Assembly: GCA_002914805.1 (NCBI GenBank)
Contig: JXTB01000136.1
Location: 627,573 to 691,572 of the forward strand
Direction of reading: 5' to 3'
Length of the DNA: 64,000 nt
Origin: Parasponia andersonii
Lineage: Eukaryota; Streptophyta; Magnoliopsida; Rosales; Cannabaceae
Under the pieces are notes generated by a model, which had not been told where the DNA came from, searched no databases, and saw only the letters and a list, made by a program, of their open reading frames with translations. Shown here one piece after another: positions 54,560-64,000 of the stretch. A program made the position numbers and the translations under genes. The stretch's first letter is position 1. Each line of letters begins with the position of its first letter.

Positions 54560-56030
54560 CTGATTGTGAACCGGTGAACTTCTAAGAGGCTGTATAAGAT
54601 GAAAAATGGAGGAATGCAATGGATGAAGAAGTCAAAGCCATAGAGAAAAATGATACTTGGGAACTATCCACTCTTTCTAAAGGTCATAAAGCTATCGGTA
54701 TAAAATGGGTATACAAGGTGAAGAAGAATGCCAACGGAGAAGTAAAAAGATACAAAGTAAGATTAGTCGCGAAAGACTATAGTCAAAGAGCTGGCATTAA
54801 CTACGATGAGGTATTTGCTGCTGAGGCACGATTAGAAACTATATGACTAATTATTTCTCTTGCTGCTCAGAACAAATGAAAGATTCATCAGATGGATGTA
54901 AAGTCTGCATTTCTGAATAGAGTTCTTGAAGAAGAAGTCTATATCAAATAACCATTAGGTTATAAGATGAAAGGGCACAAAGATAAGGTTTTGAAGCTGA
55001 AGAAGGCTCTTTACAGTCTAAAGCAAGCTCTAAGAGTATGGAACAGCTGAATTGACAAATATTTCCAAGAGAATGGATTCATTAAGTGCCCTTATGAACA
55101 TGCTCTCTATATTAAGACTAAAGATCGAGATATTATGGTCGTATGCTTATATGTGGATGATCTCATATCTACTGGAAGTAATCTAAGGATGTTTGACGAA
55201 TTCAAGAGAGTAATGACACATGAGTTTGAAATGACAGACATCGGACTTATGACATACTACCTCGGCATAGAAGTCAAGCGAAAGGAAGAAGGCACATTTA
55301 TCTCTCAAGAAAGCTATACAAAGGAGATCTTGAAGAAGTTCAATATGGATGATTGCAAGCCGATAAGTATATCAGTGGAGTGTGGAATAAATTTATTCAA
55401 AGATGATAAAGCAGAAAAGGTGGATCCAACACTCTTTAAGAGCCTTGTTGGATACCTTCGGTACTTGATATATACAAGGCCCGATATTCTCTATGCAACT
55501 GGACTAGTGAGTCGTTACATGAAAACTCTAACAACTACTCACTTCAAAGCTGCAAAGAGAATTCTCTGTTACCTAAAAAGTACGATCAATCTTGGCTTGT
55601 TCTATTTAGTTTCTAATGATTATAAACTCGTTGGTTACAGTGATAGTGATTGGGCCAGAAATACTGATGATCGAAAAAGCACAACTAGTTTTGTATTTTT
55701 CATGGGAGAAACCGCCTTCACCTGGGTATCTAAGAAACAACCGATTGTCACCCTTTCAACATGCGAAGCTGAGTATGTAGCTGCTACGTCATGTGTTAGT
55801 CATGTAATCTGGCTAAGAAGGTTGTTGAAAGAGTTAAATATGCCTCAAAAAGAGCTTATGGAGATTTGTATTGAGAATAAGTCAGCAATAGCTTTGGCTA
55901 AAAATCCAGTCTTTCATGACCGAAGTAAGCATATCGACACTCGCTATCATTATATAAGAGAATATGTTGCAAACGAAAGAAGTACAATTGCAGTATGTGA
56001 GATCACATGATCAGATTGCTGATATTTTCA
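54560..56030 (+). pseudogene. Reverse transcriptase and RNase H (truncated copia)
   Basis: MDEEVKAIEKNDTWELSTL, GIKWVYKVKKNANGEVKRYK and AGINYDEVFA lead to a stop at 54844. A damaged stretch follows (stops near 54880, 54950 and 55050) and then the 291-codon frame 55135-56010. This last part holds the active site YVDDLISTGSN, MTYYLGIEVKRKEEG, LVGYLRYL, and the RNase H motifs GYSDSDWA, STCEAEYVAAT and HIDTRYHYIREYV. The frame shifts near 56010, after which HDQIADIFTKPLKFEDF completes the usual C-terminus. Confidence 0.92.
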
Positions 56031-56105
56031 CTAAGCCACTCAAGTTTGAAGACTTCACAAGATTAAGAAACTTACTTGGTATTATAAAACAAGTTTACAG
56101 GGGGG

Positions 56106-56574
56106 TGTTAAAAATAAACTTGTTTAAGCCCATATGAAGTGTTTTAAGCCCATCAACATGAGGCCTAATAAGTTAGATTTAACCCAAGTGCAAAGCTCAT
56201 AAAAGAAAAAGTCCAAGTCCAAATTAAAGAAGTTTTCTACCTAGAAACTTCTAGTGTTAGCTAGATATTAACTTTTTCTATGTAAATTATTTGATTATTT
56301 AAATTATTATTAGAAGTGTGTAGAAGAAAATATGTGTGGCTTAAGGATTTTTGTAATTATTCATTTGTGTAGTTCTCATTATTTCTCATGTAGTATAAAT
56401 ACCCTTTCTCATTTGAGTTCTAAGCATCAAATAAGAAACAAAACTTCTAAGAGTGAAGAGAAGAGAGAAAGAAACATAACTTCTAGTGAGTGAGGGAACT
56501 TGAAGAGTAAAGTTGAGAATTTTCTCTTGTAAACATATTTGAGTGAGTAATAAAATTTATTTTACTTTCCAACA
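56106..56574 (+). repeat. 3' LTR of the truncated copia element
   Basis: 469 bp, from TGTTAAAAATAA to TTCCAACA, directly after the G-rich polypurine tract. A promoter-like gtataaataccc is at about 56391-56402. No second copy lies in the window. Confidence 0.85.
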
Positions 56575-57088
56575 CTATTTACTCGTAAACTCAAATGGAA
56601 AGCTGGGACTAACTTTGAGTAAAAGCCTTAGAAAAGAATCCTGTTGCTAAGTGACAAACTCTCTACTACTATCAACTTCTCAAAACCAATCAAAGCTACA
56701 AGCACAAAAAATGAAGAACTAAACACACATAAACACTAGAATGTATAGCAAAATAAAATGAATAAAAACCTGATACCCGTGTTAATTTTTACTAGAATGT
56801 GAGGAAAAATGTACAAAGTTTGTACACACACTAAATATAAATCATTGAGTTAGTTAGAAAATATATACCCGTATTAATTTTTATAAGAAAATGATTAAAA
56901 GGCAAGAGCATAAAAGGACCCAGAATAACTAACAACAAATTGACCAGAAAATGAGTGAAAGGTAAAGCATAAAAGAACCCAGATGATGAACCAACAATAT
57001 ACATATTCAAAAACATCAAGTAGATTATTGTCACCTTTAGGATACTGGTCAGATGTACAACATGGGCCAATCTTAATCTGATCTAAAC
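56575..57088. other. Spacer between copia LTR and DENN remnant
   Basis: No gene seen. The next exon of the DENN gene (after the exon at 57089) should lie here on the reverse strand if it existed, but I could not read one. Confidence 0.45.
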
Positions 57089-58625
57089 CAACAACTTAAG
57101 TATCTCACCACGCAAGGAGCTTAATTCTGGCTCTACAATTTTTTTGATTTCTTCTAATATGGTGATGCGATTATATTCGAGGTCCACAGCAACTACATAC
57201 AAAGAAAAAAAAAAGAGGCAAAGAAATAAACGACCAAAACAATTAGGCCGACACAAGTAATACAATCTTAAGAAGTGTCTTTGCAAGTATATATCTCTCT
57301 GTACAAGTGAAAATATTTCTTCAGATTTGGAATATTTAGGTAAATACAAGTGATACATTTTAAAAAGGCAAGTAAAGGCAAAAACAAAGAGGTTGTGACA
57401 GTTGTTTACCAATATAATTTGTCTTTAACTTCTTTAGTTTTTTTCTTTTCTAAAAAAGATCTTATTTTCCACAATAAATTACCCAAATCCTTAGAACAAA
57501 ATATATCCTGAATGATCTGATAAATCTCCTTCCATATTCTAATTTTGGTTAAAAAACATAATCACCCCGATAAGAAACAGAAAGGAAAAATATGTAGTGA
57601 GAGTAGAATCTGCTTTCCCTAAGGCAACATCAATTGTTTCATACATGATTTATCTCATACAATCTTCCATGAGCATTCAGTACTTCCACAACTTATGATG
57701 TTGTTTATAGAAAAGTAAACTTTATAATGGGGAAGGAAAGTACAAAAGGAAACCAACTAGAAGTTTGGTTCCTCAAGATTAAACAAAAAAGCAACCTAAA
57801 TTTAAAAGAAAACAGAGTTAACAGGTACTAATTATAAAACACCCATTGGTTAGATTTGATACATTCAGAATTAATAAAAGAAAAGTAAAGTAAATATTAC
57901 CAAACCAAAACAATGAGATACAAGCTATATGGAAAATAATAGGCATAGAAATACCAAAAGAATGTTTCAACAAAACTACTTACATTATCCATTGTCAGAG
58001 TAGATGTATCAACGCTCGAATGAGGGCCTATCATATATGGTGTAGGAGCATCAATGTAGTCTACTCCACTAAAAAATAGTAATGGAATTTAGACATGCTA
58101 CATCATAACAAACACAAAAGGATTAGAAAACAAACTATTAAAATAATTAAAACATTCGCATTTAATTGTCAAAAATGTCAAAGACTTAGTTGTATTACAA
58201 TAAAATCAAGATTTATCACAAAAGAATAGTCACCTACTTCCACTTGGGGAAAAGCAAAATGCAAATAGTACCTCTAGTACATGTTTAATTACCGAGAAAC
58301 TCAGACAAATGCACTTTCCAGCAAATGAATTAGGTGGTATATGGTAAGCTTCAACAATATCTTCACTAATTGGATCCCGAAAAGCAATGCAACTAAAATA
58401 TATTTTTGACCCATCACCTTCTGTAACAAGTTATAATTCTAAACATTACAACCTAAAACCGAATTGTTTCTACACATGATTTCAGTAATTCTCACTAATA
58501 AATTTGTTTCAAGAGTTCAATTCAACTCATATAGTTAAAATATTCGGGTAGCTCTGGGGGAAAAGTTGAGGCATCATTTGAATCGAACCAGATGAATATA
58601 ACTCCACTCCAACTGGTAGAACACA
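57089..58625 (-). pseudogene. DENN-domain gene remnant
   Basis: Four reverse-strand blocks match consecutive parts of a plant DENN (AEX-3) domain protein, the family that activates Rab GTPases as exchange factors. 58625-58548: CVLPVGVELYSSG, then, one base out of frame, FDSNDASTFP. 58420-58234: EGDGSKIYFSCIAFRDP, EDIVEAYHIPPNSFAGKC, LFAFCFSPSG. 58068-57984: GVDYIDAPTPYMIGPHSSVD. 57192-57089: AVDLEYNRITILEEIKKIVE and PELSSLRGEILKLL. The two middle blocks have GT-AG borders. The exons that should lie between 58234 and 58068, covering most of the central DENN core, are absent. The last two blocks do not join in frame, and no start exon or downstream exons are visible. It therefore cannot make the protein. 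Confidence 0.82.
57413..57983. other. Non-coding part of the DENN remnant (former intron)
   Basis: AT-rich sequence between two surviving exons, with no frame of interest. The upstream exon's splice donor gtaagt is intact. Confidence 0.4.
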
Positions 58626-59091
58626 CTGCAATCATACATATATAAACCCAACCCAAATCTCTATGCAAGAAAACATTGAAAAAACAATCTCGATTTAGTG
58701 TTCAACAATTTACCCTCTCACTGAAAGTTCACATGTTTAGGTCCGCTCGATCAAGATGGTTCTCCGGCATGCTTGAATCTACTTAAAGTCACATGGTTCT
58801 TCACACGACTGGCTTGCGCTTGACCTGGTTCTTCATGTTAGGAATTGCAAAGTTCTTAGCTACGGATAGAAAAAGGCTATGTGAGCAAACAGTAACACCT
58901 GGCCTCGCGAGAGGACGACCATGTTAATCCCTTTTTGGTTTGATAAGGAGCAGGGAGTGTCAGAACCTAATTTGAATACAGGTCTCTCGACACATCACGC
59001 CCCTTATCTGGCCTCGTCTAAGATGGGATGTACAGATCTGGGTGCTCATTGAGTTTGAGATGGGAGAGTGTAGGATTTCAACTTCCAACAA
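58626..59091. other. Short spacer left of the gypsy LTR
   Basis: A GC-richer patch at 58730-59000 with no recognised protein on either strand. It might be older repeat DNA or a lost first part of the DENN gene. Confidence 0.35.
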
Positions 59092-59538
59092 TGTAGCAGC
59101 CCACGTCCGTGACCCAAAGCTAAGACTTAAAATTTCAAAACTCAATCTAATGAACATTCTATTGGTTGGTAGAATATTTTTGTGTGTTAGGTATTGTAGA
59201 CTTATTTTTTTTGAAATGTGTTAGATTATTTAGCTTGTTTCTTTGAAGTGTGTTAGGTGAACAATTTATTTATTTGAAGTATGTTAGGTGAACAATTTAA
59301 GTATATTTGGTTGGTAAGTGCTAGGTGTATGGTTGTAAGTTTTTTAGAATTATTTTATTGGATAGTTTAGATTAATCCTAAACTTGTATAAATTGCCTTT
59401 ATTGGCAAGAGTTTTAATCATCCAATCTTCAATCAAAATCTTAGTTTTCTCTTCTAAATTCTCTTCGAGAATTTTGTTTATTTCTTTTCTCGTTGTGAGA
59501 ACGCAAGTTAGAACAAAATCTAGCAACTCGCTGCGTCA
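59092..59538 (+). repeat. Probable 5' LTR of the right-hand gypsy element
   Basis: From TGTAGCAGCCCACG to GCTGCGTCA, about 447 bases. It contains a direct repeat gtgttaggtgaacaattta (about 59249 and 59283) and ends just before a PBS-like sequence. There is no partner LTR in the window, so the borders rest on the TG...CA ends and the PBS. Confidence 0.5.
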
Positions 59539-59539
59539 A

Positions 59540-59552
59540 TTGGTACTAGATT
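59540..59552 (+). promoter_or_regulatory. Primer-binding-site-like sequence
   Basis: TTGGTACTAGATT just after the LTR resembles the initiator-Met site TGGTATCAGAGC with substitutions. Confidence 0.4.
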
Positions 59553-59845
59553 CTACCTCTGTATCAGACATAACTTTCCTATTACCGTCACCCTACACTA
59601 TTTCCATTAAAAAAAAAAAATCTCCTTATTTCATCATCACCTCGTTATCAAATCCTTACCATCACCTTCCTACAACAATTATTTACCATACATACACATA
59701 TAACCCTTCCCTACACTATCTTTGTTTCCAAAAAAAAAAAGGCGTATATCAAGGTTTCCACACTGGAGAACGTGCTTCATTCCTTTAAGGTAATATATAC
59801 ATTTCTGTAAATTTTTTTTTTTTTTATTATTTAGATTTTTTAGAG

Positions 59846-60029
59846 TTCTATTTTTCTTTACTTTTAAGAGTTTGTACTATTTTCTTTCTTATAAGAGTAA
59901 AAAAAAAAAAAGTAAAAAGTAAAAAAAAAAATTTTTTAAAAAAAGTAATTCTATTTTTCTTTACTTTTAAAAGTTTATACTATTTTCTTTCCTATAAAAG
60001 AAATAAAAAAGTAAAAAGTAAAAAAAAAA
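59846..60029. repeat. ~103-bp direct repeat of T and A tracts in the element leader
   Basis: ttctatttttctttactttt...gtttgtactattttcttt followed by poly-A/agtaaaaagt runs occurs at 59846 and again at 59949. It lies between the PBS and gag. Confidence 0.8.
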
Positions 60030-60065
60030 TTGTCGAACGGAGAGTCTAGCCAATAAAATCCCGCT

Positions 60066-61262
60066 GTGGAAGAATTCGCAATAAAGGAATCTGTGGGTGC
60101 ACTTGATAGAAACTTACAGAATCTAGAGACAATGCTTACGAATTTAACTCAACACTTTCTTGGAGGACGAAACAACAATTATGAGCAACGAAGACGTGAC
60201 GAAGTTAATCCTCTTAGAAATTTTAGTCGGCATCAAAATCAATTTTTCCAAGATGAAGATTCTAGTGAAGATGATGAGGGACCAGCCATGCCCGAAAACA
60301 ACCAAGGACCTCGGCAAAATGACTACTGCATGAAGATCGAGATTCCGCAATTTAATGGTCTATTCGTGATTGAAGAATTCCTTGATTGGCTAGGTGAAGT
60401 AAAGAAGTTCTTTGAATATTGGGGTACGCAAGAACACATGAAGGTCAAATTAGTGGCTTATCGACTCAAAGGAGGCACGTTAGCTTGGTGGGATCAATTA
60501 CAAATGATACGTATTCGGCAAAGGAGAAACAAAGTTTACACTTAGCAACGAATGAAACAATTAATGATCGAGCACTTCATACCTCCAGATTATGAACAAG
60601 CACTTTTCAGTCGATATCAACATTGCCGATAAATATATCGGACAATACAAGAATATGTAACCAAGTTTTACAAACTGGCTGCCCGAGTCAACATTCGCGA
60701 ATCTGAAAGTCAAAAGATTTCAAGATTCATTGATGGACTTTATACAAATATACAAGATGAGGTATTCAAACAATCTCATAATACTTTGTCTAGCGCAATT
60801 CAACTCGATTTGAAAATTGAAACTCAACTCAACAAAAGGATAAATTGCAATCCAACAACTGCACAATCCTCTTCACCACTACAAAGATCTGATTTGAGCA
60901 AAGTAAAGGCTATGGCAAGACCACACGATGAAGCAGTAAGACCAACTCCTTCTCACAACCAACCAACCTCTCGATTGCAAGGAGAAGTAGCCAATAACAA
61001 CACTAACAACCCTTATGCAGTCCCAAGAGGTAATAAATGTTATCGTTGTGGACAAGCAGACCACTATTCAAATCAATGTCGTCAGAACAGACCCGTCAAT
61101 CTAATCACACATGATAACAACTTCGAAAGAGATGAGACGTATTTCAAGAATGAAGAGTACCTAGATGAAGTTGAACCTGAGGAAGTCATTTATAGAGATG
61201 AAGGTATTTCCTTGGTGATAAAACGATTGATGTATACACCAAAGAAGGAAGAGGATATGTAA
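60066..61262 (+). pseudogene. Gag of the right-hand gypsy element
   Basis: An open block at 60066-60545 has a coiled-coil start (no ATG, the first codon in frame is GTG), an acidic segment EDSSEDDEGP and the capsid part KIEIPQFNGLFVIEEFLDWL, then VAYRLKGGTLAWWDQL. A stop (TAG at 60543) and others break the middle. The final block, 60786-61262, holds the zinc knuckle KCYRCGQADHYSNQCRQ. The original start codon is not identifiable. Confidence 0.85.
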
Positions 61263-61898
61263 CAACACAATATCTTCAAAACTCGTTGTACGGTTGAACA
61301 ACGAGTGTGTGATCCTATCATTGATAGTGGGAGTAGGGAAAATATAGTGTCAAAGACTATGGTGGACAAGTTATAACTGCCAACCCAACCACATACTGCG
61401 CCGTATCGCATTGACTAGATCAAAGACGTCGGTGAAACAAAGGTGACACAATAATGTCTAGTTCCTTTCTCCATTGGTAAAAACAAAGATAAGGTATTAT
61501 GTGATGTTGTTGATATGGATGCCTATCATATATTGCTTAATCGACCGTGGCAATTTGATTTAAACACTATACATAATGGCAAAGCTAACACATACAGCTT
61601 CCACAAGGATGATATGAAGATTATTCTGGCTCCTCTGAAGCTACAAAATAACCAAACAACCCTCACCAGGACCAACCTTCTTTTTGTACCTAAAGAGACA
61701 TATACTCCTACCAATATTCCTGTACAAGTTCAAACATTATTGTCTAAATTTGAAGACATCGTTCCTGAGGAGTTACCCGCTAGCTTACCACTCCTGCGAA
61801 ATATTCAATACCAAATTGATCTTGTTCCTGGAGCAAGTCTACCGAGTCTACTGCACTACCGCATGAGTCCTAAGGAGTATGAGATCCTACAAATATAA
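61263..61898 (+). pseudogene. Protease and RT lead-in of the right-hand gypsy element
   Basis: CDPIIDSGSRENIVS (about 61310-61355) contains the aspartic protease DSG. Then come a stop, the sequence DVVDMDAYHILLNRPWQFD (61500-61565) and IVPEELPASLPLLRNIQYQI (about 61760-61820), a lead-in typical of gypsy RT. Stops at 61374, 61416, 61454 and 61897 break the frame. Confidence 0.83.
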
Positions 61899-62570
61899 GT
61901 CCAAGATCTCCTCAAGAAAGGGATGATTAGAGAAAGTAAGAAGGCCTGTGGCTATACCTGCCCTCCTAATACCGAAGAAAGGCGGAAGCTGGAGGATGTG
62001 CGTTGATAGTTGAGCCATCAACAAGATTACGATACGATATCGATTTCCTATCCCACGATTGGATTATATACTTGATAGATTGGGAGGATCAAAGCTCTTT
62101 TCTAAGATTGTGGAGCAGATACCATCAGATTCGTATTCATCCTGGAGATGAATGGAAGATTATATTCAAAACACATAAAGGACTATACGAGTGGTTAGTT
62201 ATGCCGTTCGGTCTATCCAATGCCCCGAGTACTTTCATGAGGTTAATGAATCAGGTATTCCAACCCTTCATTGGAAGATTTGTCGTAGTTTATTTTGATG
62301 ACATTTTAGTCTATAATCAGAATGAGAAAGAACATCTACAACACTTGACTGAAGTTTTTAATACACTTCGTAAGAATCAGTTGTATGTCAACCTAAAGAA
62401 ATGTAGCTTCATAACTAACAGCTTAGACTTCTTGGGCTTTGCTGTAAGTTCTGACGGAATCAAAGTAAATCAAGATAAAGTAAAGGCTATCTAAGAATGG
62501 CCAATACCGAAGACCATTATAGAAGTTCGGAGTTTTCATAGTCTTGCAACGTTCTAAAGACGATTTGTGA
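61899..62570 (+). pseudogene. Reverse transcriptase of the right-hand gypsy element
   Basis: After a shifted stretch at 61900-62100, the frame 62003-62494 has [40 protein letters not shown], the active site [12 protein letters not shown] and [21 protein letters not shown] stop closes it at 62492, but homology goes on (EVRSFHSLATF). Confidence 0.9.
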
Positions 62571-63070
62571 GAAATTTCAGCACTAAAGCTGTACCGCTCA
62601 CCGATTTTTTGAAGCAAAAGCAATTCCTTTGGACAGAAGAAGCAGAACAGAGTTTTGCTATCTTGAAGGAAAAACTCATAAATGCATTTGTCCTTACACT
62701 TCCTGACTTTAACAAAATTTTCGAAGTCGACTGTGACGCTTCTGGCGTAGGAGTTGGAGCTGTTCTATCCCAAGATATGAAGCCAATAGCTTTCTTTAGT
62801 GAAAAGCTCAATGAAGCCAGAAAGAAGTGGTCAACATACGAACAAGAATTATATGCGATTGTTCGTACATTACAACAATAGGAACCATATCTAGTGCAGA
62901 AGGAATTCATCCTCAATACGGATTATCAAGCTCTTAAGTACCTCAACAATTCTTTCAAACTAAATCGAATGCATGCTCCATGGATTTCCTACATCTAGAA
63001 GTTCACTTTCTCTCTCAAGCATAAGCCAGGACAATTAAACAAGGTTGCTGATGCATTGAGTCGCCGAGAT
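62567..63070 (+). pseudogene. RNase H of the right-hand gypsy element
   Basis: [19 protein letters not shown] contains the first Asp and the frame continues through [20 protein letters not shown]. After the stop at 62879-62881, ILNTDYQALKYLN carries the third Asp and KHKPGQLNKVADALSRRD ends the domain. Confidence 0.9.
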
Positions 63071-63083
63071 ATGTTATTAACTG

Positions 63084-64000
63084 TTGTTCAAAATAAAATA
63101 TTTGAAAGACTTATACGCTGATGATGAAGATTTCAAGGAAGAATGGGAGAAATGCATTAATGAAATTGCAAATAAACATCAAATACATGATAGTTTTCTA
63201 TTCTTTGAAAATCAATTATGTATTCCACGAGGATCTCTCAGAGAACACATCATTAAGGAACTACACGCAGGAGGGTTAGGAGGATATATAGGACGAGACA
63301 AAACTGTTTCATTAGTGGAAGATCGATATATTTGGCCATATCTTAAGCGTGATTCGAGAAATTTGTCAAGCGTTATTATATATGTCAGACTACAAAAGGA
63401 CAAGCTCAAAACACTGGGTTGTACATACCACTTCCTATTCCTGATGCGTCTTGGAAAGATTTATCTATGGATTTCATCTTAGAGCTACCGCAAACACAAA
63501 AAGTTTTGGATTCTATCTTTGTTGTGGTAGATCGTTTTTCAAAAATGGCTCATTTTATTCCCTGCAAAAAAACTTCAGATGCTACCCATATTGCTCAACT
63601 ATTCTTTCGAGAGATTATTCGTCTGCATGGGTTACCAAGGACAATAGTCTTTGATCACGATAGTAAATTCCTCAGTCATTTTTGGCGCACTTTATGGAAG
63701 AGACTTGATATCACCTTGTAATTTAGTAGCACTTGTCATCCCCAAACAGATGGGCAAACTGAAGTTACTAATCGCACACTGGGCAATATTTTACAGTGCT
63801 TGATTAAAGAAAACCCAAGACAATGGGAGAATGTTCTACCGCAAGCTGAGTTTGCTTACAACAATGTGCCAAATCGTTCCAGCGGTAAATCTCCATTTGA
63901 AATTGTTTATATTCGTCCTCCGTTGCATACTCTCGACTTGGCACCTTTACCAAAACTTCCAGGGATGAGCATTATTACCGATCATTTGATTAATAAGGCG
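63084..64000 (+). pseudogene. Integrase of the right-hand gypsy element (partial)
   Basis: 63084-63482 has the H2C2-type lead (EHIIKELHAGGLGGYIGRDK). A shift near 63440 leads to [17 protein letters not shown] (first Asp) and [20 protein letters not shown] (second Asp). After a TAA in place of the LxF segment at 63719, CHPQTDGQTEVTNRTLGNIL (Glu) and NNVPNRSSGKSPFEIVY follow up to the window edge. Confidence 0.9.

Larger units (their letters stand above)
53250..56574 (+). mobile_element. 5'-truncated Ty1/copia element
   Basis: Begins abruptly within the GAG-pre-integrase region at about 53250 and continues through integrase, RT and RNase H to a polypurine tract (tttacaggggg) and a 3' LTR (56106-56574). 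No 5' LTR, PBS or gag is found in the 700 bases upstream. Coding blocks are interrupted by stops near 53622, 54051 and 54846 and by smaller lesions. Confidence 0.9.
59092..64000 (+). mobile_element. Ty3/gypsy (chromovirus-like) element, cut by the window end
   Basis: Plus-strand element with a probable 5' LTR (59092-59538), leader, gag, protease, RT, RNase H and integrase. The chromodomain, if any, and the 3' LTR lie outside the window. The integrase runs [28 protein letters not shown] and CHPQTDGQTEVTNRTL, which I associate with the CRM/Reina branch of chromoviruses. Stops and frameshifts are scattered over gag and pol, so the copy is inactive. Confidence 0.9.

Overview
The window is nuclear DNA of a flowering plant, most likely a eudicot. 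Evidence for this is the set of GT-AG spliced genes with short exons, the very AT-rich spacers, plant-type promoters with CT-rich leaders, and a dense load of Ty1/copia and Ty3/gypsy LTR retrotransposons, MULE-like foldbacks and MITEs. I cannot name the species. No rRNA, CRISPR array or prokaryotic feature was seen. One 7-base N gap is present.

Host genes. Three genes look intact. (1) 3656-5827 (+) encodes a 447-aa membrane-anchored MORN-repeat protein with three exons and a 21-codon upstream ORF in its leader. (2) 42021-43109 (+) is an intronless RING-H2 E3 ubiquitin ligase with an N-terminal zinc ribbon. (3) 45711-49907 (-) is a 12-exon gene for a YbaK/ProRS-associated (ProXp-like) tRNA-editing-domain protein of 322 aa; all splice phases close. 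A fourth gene, a DENN-domain gene at 57089-58625 (-), survives only as a few exons with a frameshift and missing central exons.

Mobile DNA. 10968-13453 holds a small non-autonomous copia element with a perfect 5-bp target duplication and LTRs that differ mainly in the number of a 27-bp repeat. 14406-23682 (-) is a decayed Tat-type gypsy element with gag, protease, RT, a second (archaeal-type) RNase H and integrase. It also carries two tandem-repeat arrays and the remains of an antisense ORF with its own TATA box. 35058-41114 is a copia element that received two insertions: a truncated relative of the first copia element in reverse orientation, and a 600-bp insert flanked by a 9-bp duplication. 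53250-56574 is a 5'-truncated copia element. 59092-64000 is a decayed gypsy element that runs off the right edge. Between them lie an 818-bp MULE-like foldback (50571-51388), a small snapback family (three copies) and a MITE inside an intron of the YbaK-like gene.

The remaining DNA (about 1-2960, 5828-10967, 13454-14405, 23683-35057, 43151-45459 and 51398-53250) is AT-rich spacer with microsatellites and a few tandem duplications, and I found no convincing gene there. Nothing in the window looks like a new multi-gene system. The most unusual items are the antisense gene plus repeat arrays in the Tat element, the nested copia structure with its datable insertions, and the upstream ORF of the MORN gene.
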